From: Alicyclobacillus mali
Lineage (GTDB): Bacteria > Bacillota > Bacilli > Alicyclobacillales > Alicyclobacillaceae
Direction: 5' to 3' (one strand)
Length of the DNA stretch: 47,600 nt
NCBI RefSeq assembly: GCF_017329565.1
Contig: NZ_JAFMTT010000020.1
In this document: positions 18,020 to 26,442 of the stretch, in pieces
Layout of the letters: the number at the start of each line of letters is the position of its first letter
Position numbering within the stretch: position 1 is the first letter of the stretch
The notes under the pieces: model-generated
What the model was told of the DNA's origin: nothing
The model's database searches: none
What the model saw: only the letters and a program-made list of their open reading frames with translations
Position numbers and translations under genes: made by a program

Positions 18020-20154
18020 GCGAGACTGGGACGCCGTCTCGCCCGGCGCTGAATCCGTACGAAGAGGAGCGACAGCACCTGGCGCGCGTGCTGGAGATCA
18101 TTCGCGGGGCGCTCTCGTCAGGGCCCAGAATGCCGGTGCGCGACGAGGAGGACGAAGACGCGGATGAGGCGCTCACCGCCGATGTCGTGGCCGACGTGGC
18201 TGTCGCCGAAATGGCAGACGAGCGCCGCCACCAACTCCGCAGGGCTCTGCGCGATCCGTATTTTGGCCGCATTGACTTTCAGCCAGTGGGAGACGAAGCT
18301 CAGAAGTTCTACATCGGAAAGCAGGGGATCGATCACCCGTCGACCGGGGAACGCGTCGTCTTGGATTGGCGCGCTCCAGCCGCGAGTGTGTTCTACTCCT
18401 TCACGGGCCAAGGGGACGAGGCCCGCTACGAAGCCCCTGGCGGCGAGGTACGCGGAACGGTATCGCTCAAGCGCAACATCGTTGTGCGCGACGGCGATCT
18501 CGTCCGGGTCGTCGACAGCTACGTGAAGGGGCAGACCCAGGCAGGCAGCGTCGACGAGTTTTTGCTCTACCGTCTCGCTGATTCCAAGGACAGCCGGTTG
18601 CACGACATCGTGGCCACCATTCAGGCCGAGCAGAACGAGGTCATCCGCGCGGACAAAAACGTGCCCATCCTCATTCAGGGCGTGGCCGGAAGCGGAAAGA
18701 CCACGGTCGCCCTGCACCGGCTTGCCTATCTGTTGTATCAGCACCCAGAAAAGCTGCGCGCGGACAAAATGGTCATCTTTGCGCCTTCCGCGATGTTCGT
18801 GGACTACATTTCCGAGGTTCTGCCGGAACTCGGCGTGGGAAATGTCCAGCAGACCACCTTTGCCGCGTTTGCGCTCCGCGTGTTGGATCACGTCGTGCTT
18901 CTGCCCGATCCCGCCAAGCGCCTCCGCGAGCGGTTCGCCCTGCGGCCGTCTGAGGCGTACGAGGCGATGCGGCGGGAGATTGAGGTCAAAGGGCTCGTCC
19001 AGACGCTGGAAGACCTCGAGGGTTTCCTCAAAGGGATGGAGAGGACCATGGTGCCCAAGCGAGACGTGCCGTCTCCAGTGGGGCCGCCCATCTCCGCGGA
19101 GACCATCGCCCACTGGTTTCACGTGGAGTATGCGCGCTACCCGGTGCGGGATCGGCGGGATCGCGTCATAGCTCGCGTCAAGCGGCAGTGGGAGATGCAG
19201 GCGAAGGACGCGGGAAAGACGGATAAGGGTGTGAAACGGCAAATTGCGGCCGCCGCGCGCGAGTTCGAGCGGGCGTGGCCCGATCTCGAGCCGCTGCCCA
19301 TCTACGAGTCGTTTCTGCGGCATCATCCCGAGCTGTCGCTCGCATCCATTCAGCGGCCTGCGAAGTACGGGGCCCGACCGCTCGTGCAACCCGAAGACCT
19401 GCCGCTCCTCCTCGCCATTCATCAATGGCTTCGCGGCGTGGACGCGAGAGACGTGTTTCATCACGTCGTGATCGACGAAGCCCAGGATTTTTCTCCGGCC
19501 CACATCCGGGTGCTTCAGTCGTACTGTCCGAGCCAATCGTTTACCATTCTCGGGGACCTGTCTCAGAGCATACACACCGAGGCCGGTTTCCGGGACTGGG
19601 ACGAAGTTCGCGCGCTGTTTCCGCGCGGAAGCCGGTATGTGGAAATGTCCGTATCGTATCGCTCGACCCACGAGATTGTGTCGTTTGCCAACCGGATTCT
19701 CGAGCCGTTCAGGCCGAAGGTCCTGGCGAAACCGGTGTTCCGCAGCGGCGATCCCGTCGTCGTCGAGCCCGTGACCTGGGAGGGCCGATTCGATGCCCTT
19801 ATCGAACGACTGTCCGAGGAGAGGAGCAGAGCGCCGACGCTGGCCGTGCTGACGCGCACGGAGGAGGACGCACACGTGTATCACCAGGTGTGCCTGGAAT
19901 CGGGGCTGGATGCGCATCTGCTCACGGCGTCACAGGCGCATTACGAAGGTGGCATCAGCGTCGTGCCCGTGTACCTCGCCAAGGGGCTTGAGTTCGACAG
20001 CGTCATCATCGTGGACGCCGATGAGGCCCACTATCGCGCCGACGAGCGAGACGCGAAACTGCTGTATGTTGGCTGCACGCGCGCGTTGCACCGGCTGCGG
20101 CTGATGTACTGCGATCGCCCGTCGCCGCTCATCAGGTGGGCGGACGCGGAGTAG
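18016..20154 (+). CDS. helD: HelD-like UvrD-type ATPase, RNA polymerase recycling factor
   Basis: 712-residue superfamily 1 ATPase. An N-terminal acidic helical arm (residues 1-110) precedes the ATPase core; Walker A is GVAGSGKTT (222-230), Walker B VIDEAQD (485-491), with later QSIHTEAGF and VSYRS motifs and a C-terminal LAKGLEFDSVIIVDAD. The HelD family removes stalled RNA polymerase from DNA and, in its HelR members, displaces rifamycins (established in actinobacteria and Bacillus). This locus couples it by ATGA overlap to a Bcr/CflA pump, which suggests a common response to an inhibitor of transcription (inference). A strong terminator follows. Confidence 0.9.
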   Translation: MSETGTPSRPALNPYEEERQHLARVLEIIRGALSSGPRMPVRDEEDEDADEALTADVVADVAVAEMADERRHQLRRALRDPYFGRIDFQPVGDEAQKFYIGKQGIDHPSTGERVVLDWRAPAASVFYSFTGQGDEARYEAPGGEVRGTVSLKRNIVVRDGDLVRVVDSYVKGQTQAGSVDEFLLYRLADSKDSRLHDIVATIQAEQNEVIRADKNVPILIQGVAGSGKTTVALHRLAYLLYQHPEKLRADKMVIFAPSAMFVDYISEVLPELGVGNVQQTTFAAFALRVLDHVVLLPDPAKRLRERFALRPSEAYEAMRREIEVKGLVQTLEDLEGFLKGMERTMVPKRDVPSPVGPPISAETIAHWFHVEYARYPVRDRRDRVIARVKRQWEMQAKDAGKTDKGVKRQIAAAAREFERAWPDLEPLPIYESFLRHHPELSLASIQRPAKYGARPLVQPEDLPLLLAIHQWLRGVDARDVFHHVVIDEAQDFSPAHIRVLQSYCPSQSFTILGDLSQSIHTEAGFRDWDEVRALFPRGSRYVEMSVSYRSTHEIVSFANRILEPFRPKVLAKPVFRSGDPVVVEPVTWEGRFDALIERLSEERSRAPTLAVLTRTEEDAHVYHQVCLESGLDAHLLTASQAHYEGGISVVPVYLAKGLEFDSVIIVDADEAHYRADERDAKLLYVGCTRALHRLRLMYCDRPSPLIRWADAE

Positions 20155-20167
20155 ATTCTTGTCTTTT

Positions 20168-20202
20168 GGCGCCGAAACAGGGAGATTCGGCGCCTTTCTT
20201 TC
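20168..20202 (+). terminator. Intrinsic terminator of the MFS-helD operon
   Basis: GGCGCCGAA (20168-20176) pairs perfectly with TTCGGCGCC (20186-20194), 9-nt loop, then TTTCTTTC. It lies 13 bp past the helD stop. Confidence 0.9.
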
Positions 20203-20268
20203 GCAAACAAGTGCCAAGAAAGACAAGAACGATGGCATTTACGACTCCCCTGTGCGCAGCGATTCTTT

Positions 20269-20274
20269 TATAAT
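20269..20274 (+). promoter_or_regulatory. Consensus -10 upstream of the AraC-type gene
   Basis: A perfect TATAAT lies 53 bp before the GTG at 20327. No -35 of good quality is at 16-18 nt, so the promoter may need an activator, perhaps the gene's own product. Confidence 0.4.
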
Positions 20275-20326
20275 GTTTTGAGAGAAACCGTTTTCATTCC
20301 TCGTGGGGCGCGAGGGGAGGGCTAAC

Positions 20327-21544
20327 GTGAGCGTGCGCATGCCGAAAAAGACAAGTGTTTCATCCTCGCTGCACGCCATCCGCGAAATTCGCACCAGTTG
20401 GCCGTCTGTCACCTGGGACGTGCTGCAGCAGTATCCCGTGGAACTCGACTTTCGAGAAGTGAAGAGGGCGCTCGAAGGTGTCCGCGACCGTCAGGCGTGG
20501 CTGGTGGCCGTGGTCCGCAGTTCGCGCGTCGTCCCCATCTATCCGTTTTTAGCGCAGATTCAAGCGGCGGGCTTGGATTGCGTGCATCTCCTGTCTTGCG
20601 ACCCGGCGACATACGTTATCACCCTTGCCGCCCACCATCCGGAGCGGGCCATGGAGGGCTTCGAGGCCGCACTGGGGCGGTTGGCGGCGGATCGGACGCT
20701 GGTGGGCGTCAGCTCTGCGAGTGACGAGCGGGAGGTTGTGCGCTGGTGGCAGGCGCTGTTGGAGGCCACTGCGGCGTCGCACTGGAACGTGTTTGAGTTG
20801 TCGGCCTACTCGCAGGGAAGGCGCGAGCTCGTGCCGCTTCACGAGGAGGACAGGACCCGGCTCATCACGCGCGCCGTCATGCAACTCGGGGACCGGGGCT
20901 ACGAAGGCATTGCCTCCGTGGTGGAGGACTGGTTCGCACAGTTCGCGGAGCGGCCGACGAAGCTGGAAGACGTGGCTGAACTTTGCGCTCAGCTCATCAT
21001 GGCGGCCGTCGGGCAGCGCCAGGCGGACGGGCGGGATCGGATGCTGCAGGTTCCCATCTCGACGCGCCAGTGGCTCCGCTTTGTGGCTGAGGAATGCCCG
21101 AAGTGGTGGGACTGGCGCGACAGGCTCAAACATGCGCTCATGGTCGTGCTCGGTCGGGAGGAAGTGGCGCGCACGGCACACAGCGCGCAGATCGGGCAGG
21201 TCATCGAGATCATTGAGCGCAACTACGATTCGGATCTCGATGTGGCGACGCTCGCGAGCCAGGTGTTTCTGAGCCCGAGCTACTTGTCCAAGCGATTCAA
21301 GAGCGAGACGGGGATGACCATTCGGGAGTTCATTGTGCAGACACGCCTCAACAAGGCGAAGGACCTGCTGCTGCGCGACTTCCACCTCAAGGCGTACGAG
21401 GTGGGCGCACACGTCGGTTACCCGGATCCCACGTATTTCAACAAGCTGTTCAAGCGACAGGTGGGGCTCACGCCGAAGGCATTTCGCGATCGCGCCATGC
21501 GGCAAGCGCGGGCGTTCAAGCAGGAGGATACGCGATCGTCGTGA
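20327..21544 (+). CDS. AraC-family transcriptional regulator with unknown sensor domain
   Basis: 405-residue regulator. The C-terminal 100 residues are a typical AraC double helix-turn-helix: IIERNYDSDLDVATLASQVF, LSPSYLSKRFKSETG, then VGYPDPTYFNKLFKRQVGLTPKAFR. The N-terminal 290 residues match no sensor I recognise; there is no receiver-domain Asp and no periplasmic loop, so it is probably a cytoplasmic ligand sensor. GTG at 20327 is selected for the AGGGGAGGG site 7 nt upstream; ATG at 20339 is possible. It is convergent with an MFS pump, with a strong terminator between. Target genes unknown. Confidence 0.86.
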   Translation: MSVRMPKKTSVSSSLHAIREIRTSWPSVTWDVLQQYPVELDFREVKRALEGVRDRQAWLVAVVRSSRVVPIYPFLAQIQAAGLDCVHLLSCDPATYVITLAAHHPERAMEGFEAALGRLAADRTLVGVSSASDEREVVRWWQALLEATAASHWNVFELSAYSQGRRELVPLHEEDRTRLITRAVMQLGDRGYEGIASVVEDWFAQFAERPTKLEDVAELCAQLIMAAVGQRQADGRDRMLQVPISTRQWLRFVAEECPKWWDWRDRLKHALMVVLGREEVARTAHSAQIGQVIEIIERNYDSDLDVATLASQVFLSPSYLSKRFKSETGMTIREFIVQTRLNKAKDLLLRDFHLKAYEVGAHVGYPDPTYFNKLFKRQVGLTPKAFRDRAMRQARAFKQEDTRSS

Positions 21545-21557
21545 GTGAGCATCGCGC

Positions 21558-21599
21558 GGCCGCTCGACGAGGCGAAAGCGCCTCTTCGGGCGGCCTTTT
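21558..21599 (+). terminator. Intrinsic terminator after the AraC-type gene
   Basis: Nested hairpin: outer GGCCGC with GCGGCC, inner GAGGCG with CGCCTC around AAAG, followed by TTTTC. It separates two convergent genes whose stops are 64 bp apart. Confidence 0.85.
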
Positions 21600-21608
21600 C
21601 TCATGGCG

Positions 21609-22985
21609 TCAGCTCTGGCGAGGGAGGCGCAGGCTCATGACCAACACCAGGGCGCCGAGGCAGGCAAGCACCACGGCCAAGATGTGCAGCGCGGACGTCG
21701 TGAGGCGCGCGCCAAACAAGAGCCCGAGCACGACCGTCGACAGGATGGTGCCCATGTAACGGGACATCTGAAACAGCCCGGATGCCGTGCTGATGACCTC
21801 TCGTGGGCTGGCCGCGAACAGTGCCGTCTGAAGGCCCACGTTGTTAAAACCGTTGGACAGGCCCAGGACGGACAACACCACGCACAGCCACCACACGGGC
21901 GACGCCGTGTGCAATGTCAGCATGAGCAGGCTGCCCGCCGTCATGAACAAGGCGGCGAGGATGAGCGGCGGCCGGGAACCGCTGCGAGCCACCCAGCGGC
22001 CGGTGATGGGCGCCGTGATCAGGCTGAAACCAGCGACCGCGAGCATGATGAGCCCTGTCTCTTGCGAATTGAAGCCGCGCACTTCCTGCAGGTAGGTGGG
22101 CATGCCAAAGAAGATGGAATAGAAGATGATGTTCACGGTGGTGAACTGGATCAACACCCACGCGAGCGAGGTGTATTGCCTGAAGAAGCGCAGGCTTAGA
22201 AACGGGCTTGGCGCGAGGTGTTCTCGCCACCCGAAGGCGACAAAAGCCAAGAGTCCCGCAGCGGCCGCCCACCAAACAGGCTTTTCCGTGAGCGAGAGCA
22301 GAAACACGAGCGACGCGGCGATGGCCAGAATGAACAGGGCGATGCCTGGCAGGTCGATCTCGCGCAGCACCTCGCGGGCTTTCTGGCGGTCGCCGCGGCG
22401 GGGGTTCGGCAGCACAAATATGGCGAGGAGGAAGCTCGCTACGACAAACGGGAAGTTGACGAGAAAGATGCCCTGCCAGTCCAGGTAGTTCATGATGACC
22501 CCGCCGATGGACGGGCCAAAGGCCGCAGCGCCCGACGAGAACACGGACAAAAAGGCGAGCGCCTGCGCCTGCCGATCCGTGATGACATTGCGCACAATCC
22601 CCATGCCTGCAGGATATATGGCGCCGCTGCCGAACGACTGGATCAGCCGAAAGACGACGAGCCAAGTGAACGAGGGTGCAAATGGGGCGAGCGCACAGGA
22701 CAGCGCGACCAGGGCGAGCCCGATCAGAAACAGCGGTTTGCGGCCGACGAGATCGGCCACCTTGCCCATGATGGGTTGCGCGACGGCGCTGGCGAGGTAG
22801 TACGACGAGATGAGCCACGACGCCGTGGTAAAATGGACGTGAAACACGTGTTCGAATTTGGCCATGGCCACGGAGATCATGGACGAGTTGAGGGGATTGA
22901 GAAGCACGCCGAGCGCGATGGTGATCAAGAAGAGGGCCCGGCGCCCGCCGCGCGGTTCCTTTGCGGACACGGTGATGGTGGACAT
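21609..22985 (-). CDS. MFS transporter, EmrB/QacA (DHA2) type
   Basis: 458-residue multi-drug exporter-like protein with about 14 hydrophobic segments. Motif A GKVADLVGRKPLF, the NSSMISVAMAKFE first-helix segment of DHA2 pumps and a motif C-like GPSIGGVIM are present. The start at 22985 follows AAGGAGGAAGG. Divergent from the yjcF-like acetyltransferase by 78 bp. A regulator next to it (the AraC-type protein at 20327) is convergent, so a control link is not implied by position alone. Substrate unknown. Confidence 0.88.
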   Translation of the reverse strand: MSTITVSAKEPRGGRRALFLITIALGVLLNPLNSSMISVAMAKFEHVFHVHFTTASWLISSYYLASAVAQPIMGKVADLVGRKPLFLIGLALVALSCALAPFAPSFTWLVVFRLIQSFGSGAIYPAGMGIVRNVITDRQAQALAFLSVFSSGAAAFGPSIGGVIMNYLDWQGIFLVNFPFVVASFLLAIFVLPNPRRGDRQKAREVLREIDLPGIALFILAIAASLVFLLSLTEKPVWWAAAAGLLAFVAFGWREHLAPSPFLSLRFFRQYTSLAWVLIQFTTVNIIFYSIFFGMPTYLQEVRGFNSQETGLIMLAVAGFSLITAPITGRWVARSGSRPPLILAALFMTAGSLLMLTLHTASPVWWLCVVLSVLGLSNGFNNVGLQTALFAASPREVISTASGLFQMSRYMGTILSTVVLGLLFGARLTTSALHILAVVLACLGALVLVMSLRLPRQS

Positions 22986-23063
22986 GCGCCTTCCTCCTTG
23001 CATACTCGCGTTGAATTATACGCTTCTCGAAAGATGTCTTCCAAATCGCTGGGGGTGTTGGGG

Positions 23064-23513
23064 ATGCGCGCGGTGAAGGTCACGAATGACGCGCAGTTGC
23101 GCGATTGCCTGTCCATCCGGCGGCAGGTCTTCATTGAGGAACAGCGAGTGCCGGAAGAGTTGGAGATCGACGAGTTCGATCAGCCGGATCGGGCAGTGCA
23201 CGTGCTCCTGTATGACGACGATGGAGCGCCAGTGGCGACGGCGCGCTTTCGCCCGTATCATCCGGGGGACCCTCACACGGCCAAGGTGCAGCGGGTGGCG
23301 GTGTTGGCGCATGCGCGCGGCCGCGGACTGGGGCGGCGGGTGATGCAGGCTGTGGAGGACCTGGTGCGCGAAGATGGGTTTCAGGAGATTGTGCTCGACG
23401 CGCAGCTGCACGCCGAGCCCTTTTATCTGAAGCTTGGTTACCGGCGGACTTCGGACGACGTGTTTGACGACGCTGGCATTCCTCACGTTCGGATGCAAAA
23501 ATCGCTCACGTGA
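23064..23513 (+). CDS. GNAT acetyltransferase, YjcF-like
   Basis: 149-residue acyl-CoA-dependent N-acetyltransferase. It shows IRRQVFIEEQRVPEELEID near the start, acetyl-CoA binding VQRVAVLAHARGRGLGRRVM, and the YjcF-type ending EPFYLKLGYRRTSDDVFDDAGIPHVRM. The Bacillus YjcF resemblance is close. The ATG at 23064 follows GGGGGTG. Acceptor substrate unknown. Its last 8 bp overlap the convergent cupin gene. Confidence 0.9.
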   Translation: MRAVKVTNDAQLRDCLSIRRQVFIEEQRVPEELEIDEFDQPDRAVHVLLYDDDGAPVATARFRPYHPGDPHTAKVQRVAVLAHARGRGLGRRVMQAVEDLVREDGFQEIVLDAQLHAEPFYLKLGYRRTSDDVFDDAGIPHVRMQKSLT

Positions 23514-24012
23514 GGCGCGCGATCACGTCCTCATAATCCGGAAAGAGGGGAGCCACCGCCTCGCGCGAAAGCAGCTCGAAATCCTGAAAGTCGAATCCGG
23601 GCGTCACCATGCAGCCCACCAGCGCGAATCCCGGATCGTTTCCCGGAATCAGCTCGGCCCCGAAGATGGTCCCAGCGGGAACCAAGACCTGGGGTTCCCG
23701 GCCCGGCGCGTCGGGCAGCCCGAGCTCTCGCGCCTCGTAGCGGCCGCCGGGATGGAAAAGGTGCACGACGAGTGGCCTGCCGTAGTGAAAGTACCATAGC
23801 TCGTCGGAGCGAAGCCGGTGGAGTCGAGATACTTCCCCTTCGGGCAGCAGGAAGTAGATGCTGGTGGCGCTGCGGCGCGCGCCGCCATGCGCCTCGACGG
23901 TGGCCGGATCGCTCAGGTAGCGCGGCGAGTGATAGATTTCGCGATAGTACCCGCCTTCGGGGTGCGCGGCGAGCTGTAGTCGTTCGATCCATCTGCGAGC
24001 GTCAGTGTTCAC
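23506..24012 (-). CDS. DUF985 cupin-domain protein
   Basis: 168-residue single-domain cupin of the DUF985 (YML079-like) family. Family markers are AAHPEGGYYREIY, the strand TSIYFLLPEGE, WYFHYGRPLVVHL, and QVLVPAGTIFGAEL, with a closing VTPGFDFQDFEL. Known relatives are small dimeric beta-barrels with unassigned enzymatic role. GTG start at 24012 with AAGGAGGTC before it. Divergent from yojF by 153 bp. Function not established. Confidence 0.9.
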   Translation of the reverse strand: MNTDARRWIERLQLAAHPEGGYYREIYHSPRYLSDPATVEAHGGARRSATSIYFLLPEGEVSRLHRLRSDELWYFHYGRPLVVHLFHPGGRYEARELGLPDAPGREPQVLVPAGTIFGAELIPGNDPGFALVGCMVTPGFDFQDFELLSREAVAPLFPDYEDVIARLT

Positions 24013-24033
24013 GGGAGACCTCCTTGCTCCATC

Positions 24034-24059
24034 GCGCCAACATGTGATGGCGCCAACAT
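24034..24059. repeat. Direct repeat GCGCCAACAT, two copies
   Basis: Two perfect copies of GCGCCAACAT start at 24034 and 24050, 16 bp apart, in the divergent region between the cupin and yojF genes, just upstream of the cupin ribosome site. Possibly a regulatory site; evidence is position only. Confidence 0.35.
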
Positions 24060-24165
24060 CCGGTGATTTGAATCGGCCCCGATGTTTTGGCACGATAGAG
24101 GACGTTGATTCGTCACGATTATCGCATATCGCACAGCTGCGAAACTCGGAAGAAGGTGCTGCGCT

Positions 24166-24537
24166 TTGAAACCGATCGATATGCAGGCAGTGCAGGCTGC
24201 TTTGAGCCGCTTTGTGGGAGACGATGTGTACCTGCATCTCGAGACCACCAACGGCGCGTATGCCGCGCACCGGTTCGGCCAGCCGATGGCGGTGTGTGCC
24301 TACATTCGAAACGGGCGGGTTCGCTTTGAGCGGGCCGCCATCGCCGGAAATCGGCCCTATCGCGTTGGTCTGAAAATGGAAAACGGCTGGATTTACGCCG
24401 AGGGACTCACGGACTACGAAGTGGACGAGAAGGGTCGGTTGCTCTTGGCAGGCCACGACGACGAGGGGCGGCTCGCGGTTGCACTGCAGCTTTCACGCAC
24501 CCCCTGGCCCATGAGCGCGATCGAGGAGGAGGCGTGA
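24166..24537 (+). CDS. yojF: YojF family protein (DUF1806), BshB2 partner
   Basis: 123-residue protein of the YojF family, nearly always encoded just upstream of bshB2 in Bacilli. Segments ALSRFVGDDVYLHLETTNG, AHRFGQPMAVCAYIRNGRV, PYRVGLKMENGWIYAEGL and LLAGHDDEGRLAVALQLS match the recalled Bacillus sequence. Its biochemical role is not known; the tight genetic linkage suggests a role in or regulation of the BshB2 step. TTG start with a weak GAAGGTG before it, at the position where family proteins begin. bshB2 starts 3 nt after its stop. Confidence 0.9.
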   Translation: MKPIDMQAVQAALSRFVGDDVYLHLETTNGAYAAHRFGQPMAVCAYIRNGRVRFERAAIAGNRPYRVGLKMENGWIYAEGLTDYEVDEKGRLLLAGHDDEGRLAVALQLSRTPWPMSAIEEEA

Positions 24538-24540
24538 GCG

Positions 24541-25245
24541 ATGGCACAAGTGGAAAAGACGCGTCACCTGCTGCTCGTGTATCCTCATCCAGACGACGAG
24601 TCGTTCGGCAAGGCCGGGACGGTGATTCTGTTCACCCGCGCGGGCACGCCAGCCACCCTCATCTGCGGCACGCTCGGCGAACTCGGCCGCAACATGGGGA
24701 ATCCTCCTATCGCGAATCGGGAGACGCTCCCCAAGATCCGGCGCAAGGAGCTCGAAGACGCGTGCGAGATTCTCGGCGTCCGGGATCTCCGGTTGCTCGG
24801 CCTGCGGGACAAGACGGTGGAGTTTGAGGATCCCGAGCGTATCGCGGATCGGATCGAAGCGGTGATCCGCGAGGTGAAGCCGTCGATTCTCATCACGTAT
24901 TATCCCGGGCTCGGGGTGCATCCCGATCACGACGCCATGTCGCACGCGGCCGTGATCGCGGTCAAGCGGCTGCCGAAGGAGGAACGGCCGGTCATCTGGG
25001 GCTCGGCTGTGGTCCACGAGCCCGAGAAGATCCTTGGCGATCCCGACTTTGTCATCGATGTGTCGAGCGTTCTGGAGCAGAAGCTCGCGGCGATGAAGGC
25101 GCACCGCTCGCAGTTCTCGGGCATCTTCGCGAGGGTCGAGGAGGCGCTCGCGGCCGGGGGAGAGGCTCGGGCGGAAGTCCTGCGCCTGCTCGGCACGGAG
25201 CGGTATTGGGTGTACCGGTTGGACGACGGGGGAGAGAGCGCATGA
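24541..25245 (+). CDS. bshB2: Bacillithiol biosynthesis deacetylase BshB2
   Basis: LmbE/PIG-L-fold zinc hydrolase expected to deacetylate N-acetylglucosaminyl-malate to glucosaminyl-malate in bacillithiol synthesis, and possibly to process bacillithiol S-conjugates. The metal-binding PHPDDE motif is at residues 15-20, and the later HPDHDA segment supplies the third histidine. 234 residues, usual length. It begins 3 nt after yojF and overlaps the phosphatase gene downstream by ATGA. BshA and BshC are not in the window. Confidence 0.94.
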   Translation: MAQVEKTRHLLLVYPHPDDESFGKAGTVILFTRAGTPATLICGTLGELGRNMGNPPIANRETLPKIRRKELEDACEILGVRDLRLLGLRDKTVEFEDPERIADRIEAVIREVKPSILITYYPGLGVHPDHDAMSHAAVIAVKRLPKEERPVIWGSAVVHEPEKILGDPDFVIDVSSVLEQKLAAMKAHRSQFSGIFARVEEALAAGGEARAEVLRLLGTERYWVYRLDDGGESA

Positions 25246-25709
25246 TCCGCGTGCTGTTCGTGTGCCTCGGCAACATCTGTCGCTCGCCCATGGCCGAGGC
25301 CGTTTTCCGGGACATGGTTCGAAAAGCTGGCCTCGAGGGCGAAATTGAGGTGGATTCCGCCGGCATCGGCGACTGGCATGCCGGAGATCCGCCGCATCAC
25401 GGGACGCGCCGCGTGCTCGAACAAAATGGCATCGACTACGCGGGCATCGTGAGCCGGCAGATCCGATCGGAGGATCTCCGGCGGTTCGACTACATCGTCG
25501 CGATGGACGAGTCCAACATGCACGCCCTCGAGCGCCTCGGCGCGACTCGGTCGGAGCGCGTGTTCCGGCTGCTCGATCTCGTCCCGGACGAGCCGGACGA
25601 GGTGCCGGATCCGTATTACGACGGTCGGTTCGAAGAGGTGTACCGCCTTGTGTGCTTGGGCTGCGAGGCGCTCCTCCGACGGATTCAGGCGGATCTCGCC
25701 AAGGCGTGA
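25242..25709 (+). CDS. Low molecular weight protein-tyrosine phosphatase
   Basis: 155-residue phosphatase with the CX5R active loop CLGNICRS (nucleophile Cys8, Arg14) right at the N-terminus and the general acid Asp in VPDPYY near residue 120, as in Bacillus YfkJ. It starts in the stop codon of bshB2 (ATGA), so it is translationally coupled to the bacillithiol operon. Physiological substrates unknown; protein tyrosine or arginine phosphate are both possible for this family, though the recognisable motif is the general LMW-PTP one. Confidence 0.93.
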   Translation: MIRVLFVCLGNICRSPMAEAVFRDMVRKAGLEGEIEVDSAGIGDWHAGDPPHHGTRRVLEQNGIDYAGIVSRQIRSEDLRRFDYIVAMDESNMHALERLGATRSERVFRLLDLVPDEPDEVPDPYYDGRFEEVYRLVCLGCEALLRRIQADLAKA

Positions 25710-25827
25710 TGGAACCTATTCTGCTCTATGCGGGCCCGGTGATGCCGGGCCCGCGTTCGTTTTGGCACCCGCGCTCCCACATCGGCATACACATGGGCGA
25801 ACGGCTGAATCGGGTGGAGGATATGAG

Positions 25828-26301
25828 ATGACGACCATTCATCGTAATCAACTGCGGCGCGTGCGCACCGTGTTCCTCGAAGGCGTGTATCCCGACGGCC
25901 CGCTCGCCGGGCGCACCCTGGCCGCCGTTCGCCTGCCGCGAGGCGGCATCTATCAAGTGTGGATTGGCTGCGGCGAAGCAGTGGCCGAATGGGCGCGCCG
26001 GGCTCGCGGAAGGCTGGGCGGCACCGTCGCCGTCGGCGCGTGGCTGGACGAACACACCTTCGAGCTGTCCGTGGAGCGTTGGCGTCCACTTCCGGCCATC
26101 GCGCCGAGGAGCGACGGAAAGCGCGCACTGGGGCTTGCCCGCCCGCTCATCTTCGCCATGGCGGCTGCGGACCGCTACTTCATCGGGGCGCACGATGGCG
26201 CGGCGAATGCCGAGATTCTCGTGCGGGACGCCACGGGGGAGCGCTGGTCGGCAGGCGTTTGGCGCGATTTCCTGCCGCAGCGCGTGCGCCGGTCTTGGTA
26301 A
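25828..26301 (+). CDS. Protein of unknown function
   Basis: 157 residues, no family recognised. It starts with a short basic segment, then several alternating beta-like stretches (RTLAAVRLPRGGIYQVWIG, GTVAVGAWLD) and a C-terminal half rich in Ala, Arg and Asp. No signal peptide, no long membrane helix, two Cys at most. A GGTGGAGG site lies 8 nt before the ATG at 25828; codon use is like neighbours. It sits 118 bp after the phosphatase gene, so a separate promoter is possible. I infer only that it is a cytoplasmic protein; the reading frame on this strand is the best supported. Confidence 0.65.
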   Translation: MTTIHRNQLRRVRTVFLEGVYPDGPLAGRTLAAVRLPRGGIYQVWIGCGEAVAEWARRARGRLGGTVAVGAWLDEHTFELSVERWRPLPAIAPRSDGKRALGLARPLIFAMAAADRYFIGAHDGAANAEILVRDATGERWSAGVWRDFLPQRVRRSW

Positions 26302-26442
26302 GAAACATGACGATGACAGAGAAAAAACTTCGTTTATGTAAGATATCCTAACGAAAGGCGTTGATCCGACCCCCGCGATGCGCTACGCTACAGACAACAG
26401 GGCACGCCCTGGTCCGCATTCTCTCGCGGAGGGTCGATCTCG

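Noticed and set aside
18118..19917. 599-codon open frame antisense to helD
   Set aside because: Arginine/histidine-rich translation with no family features, fully inside helD. Long antisense frames are expected in GC-rich genes.
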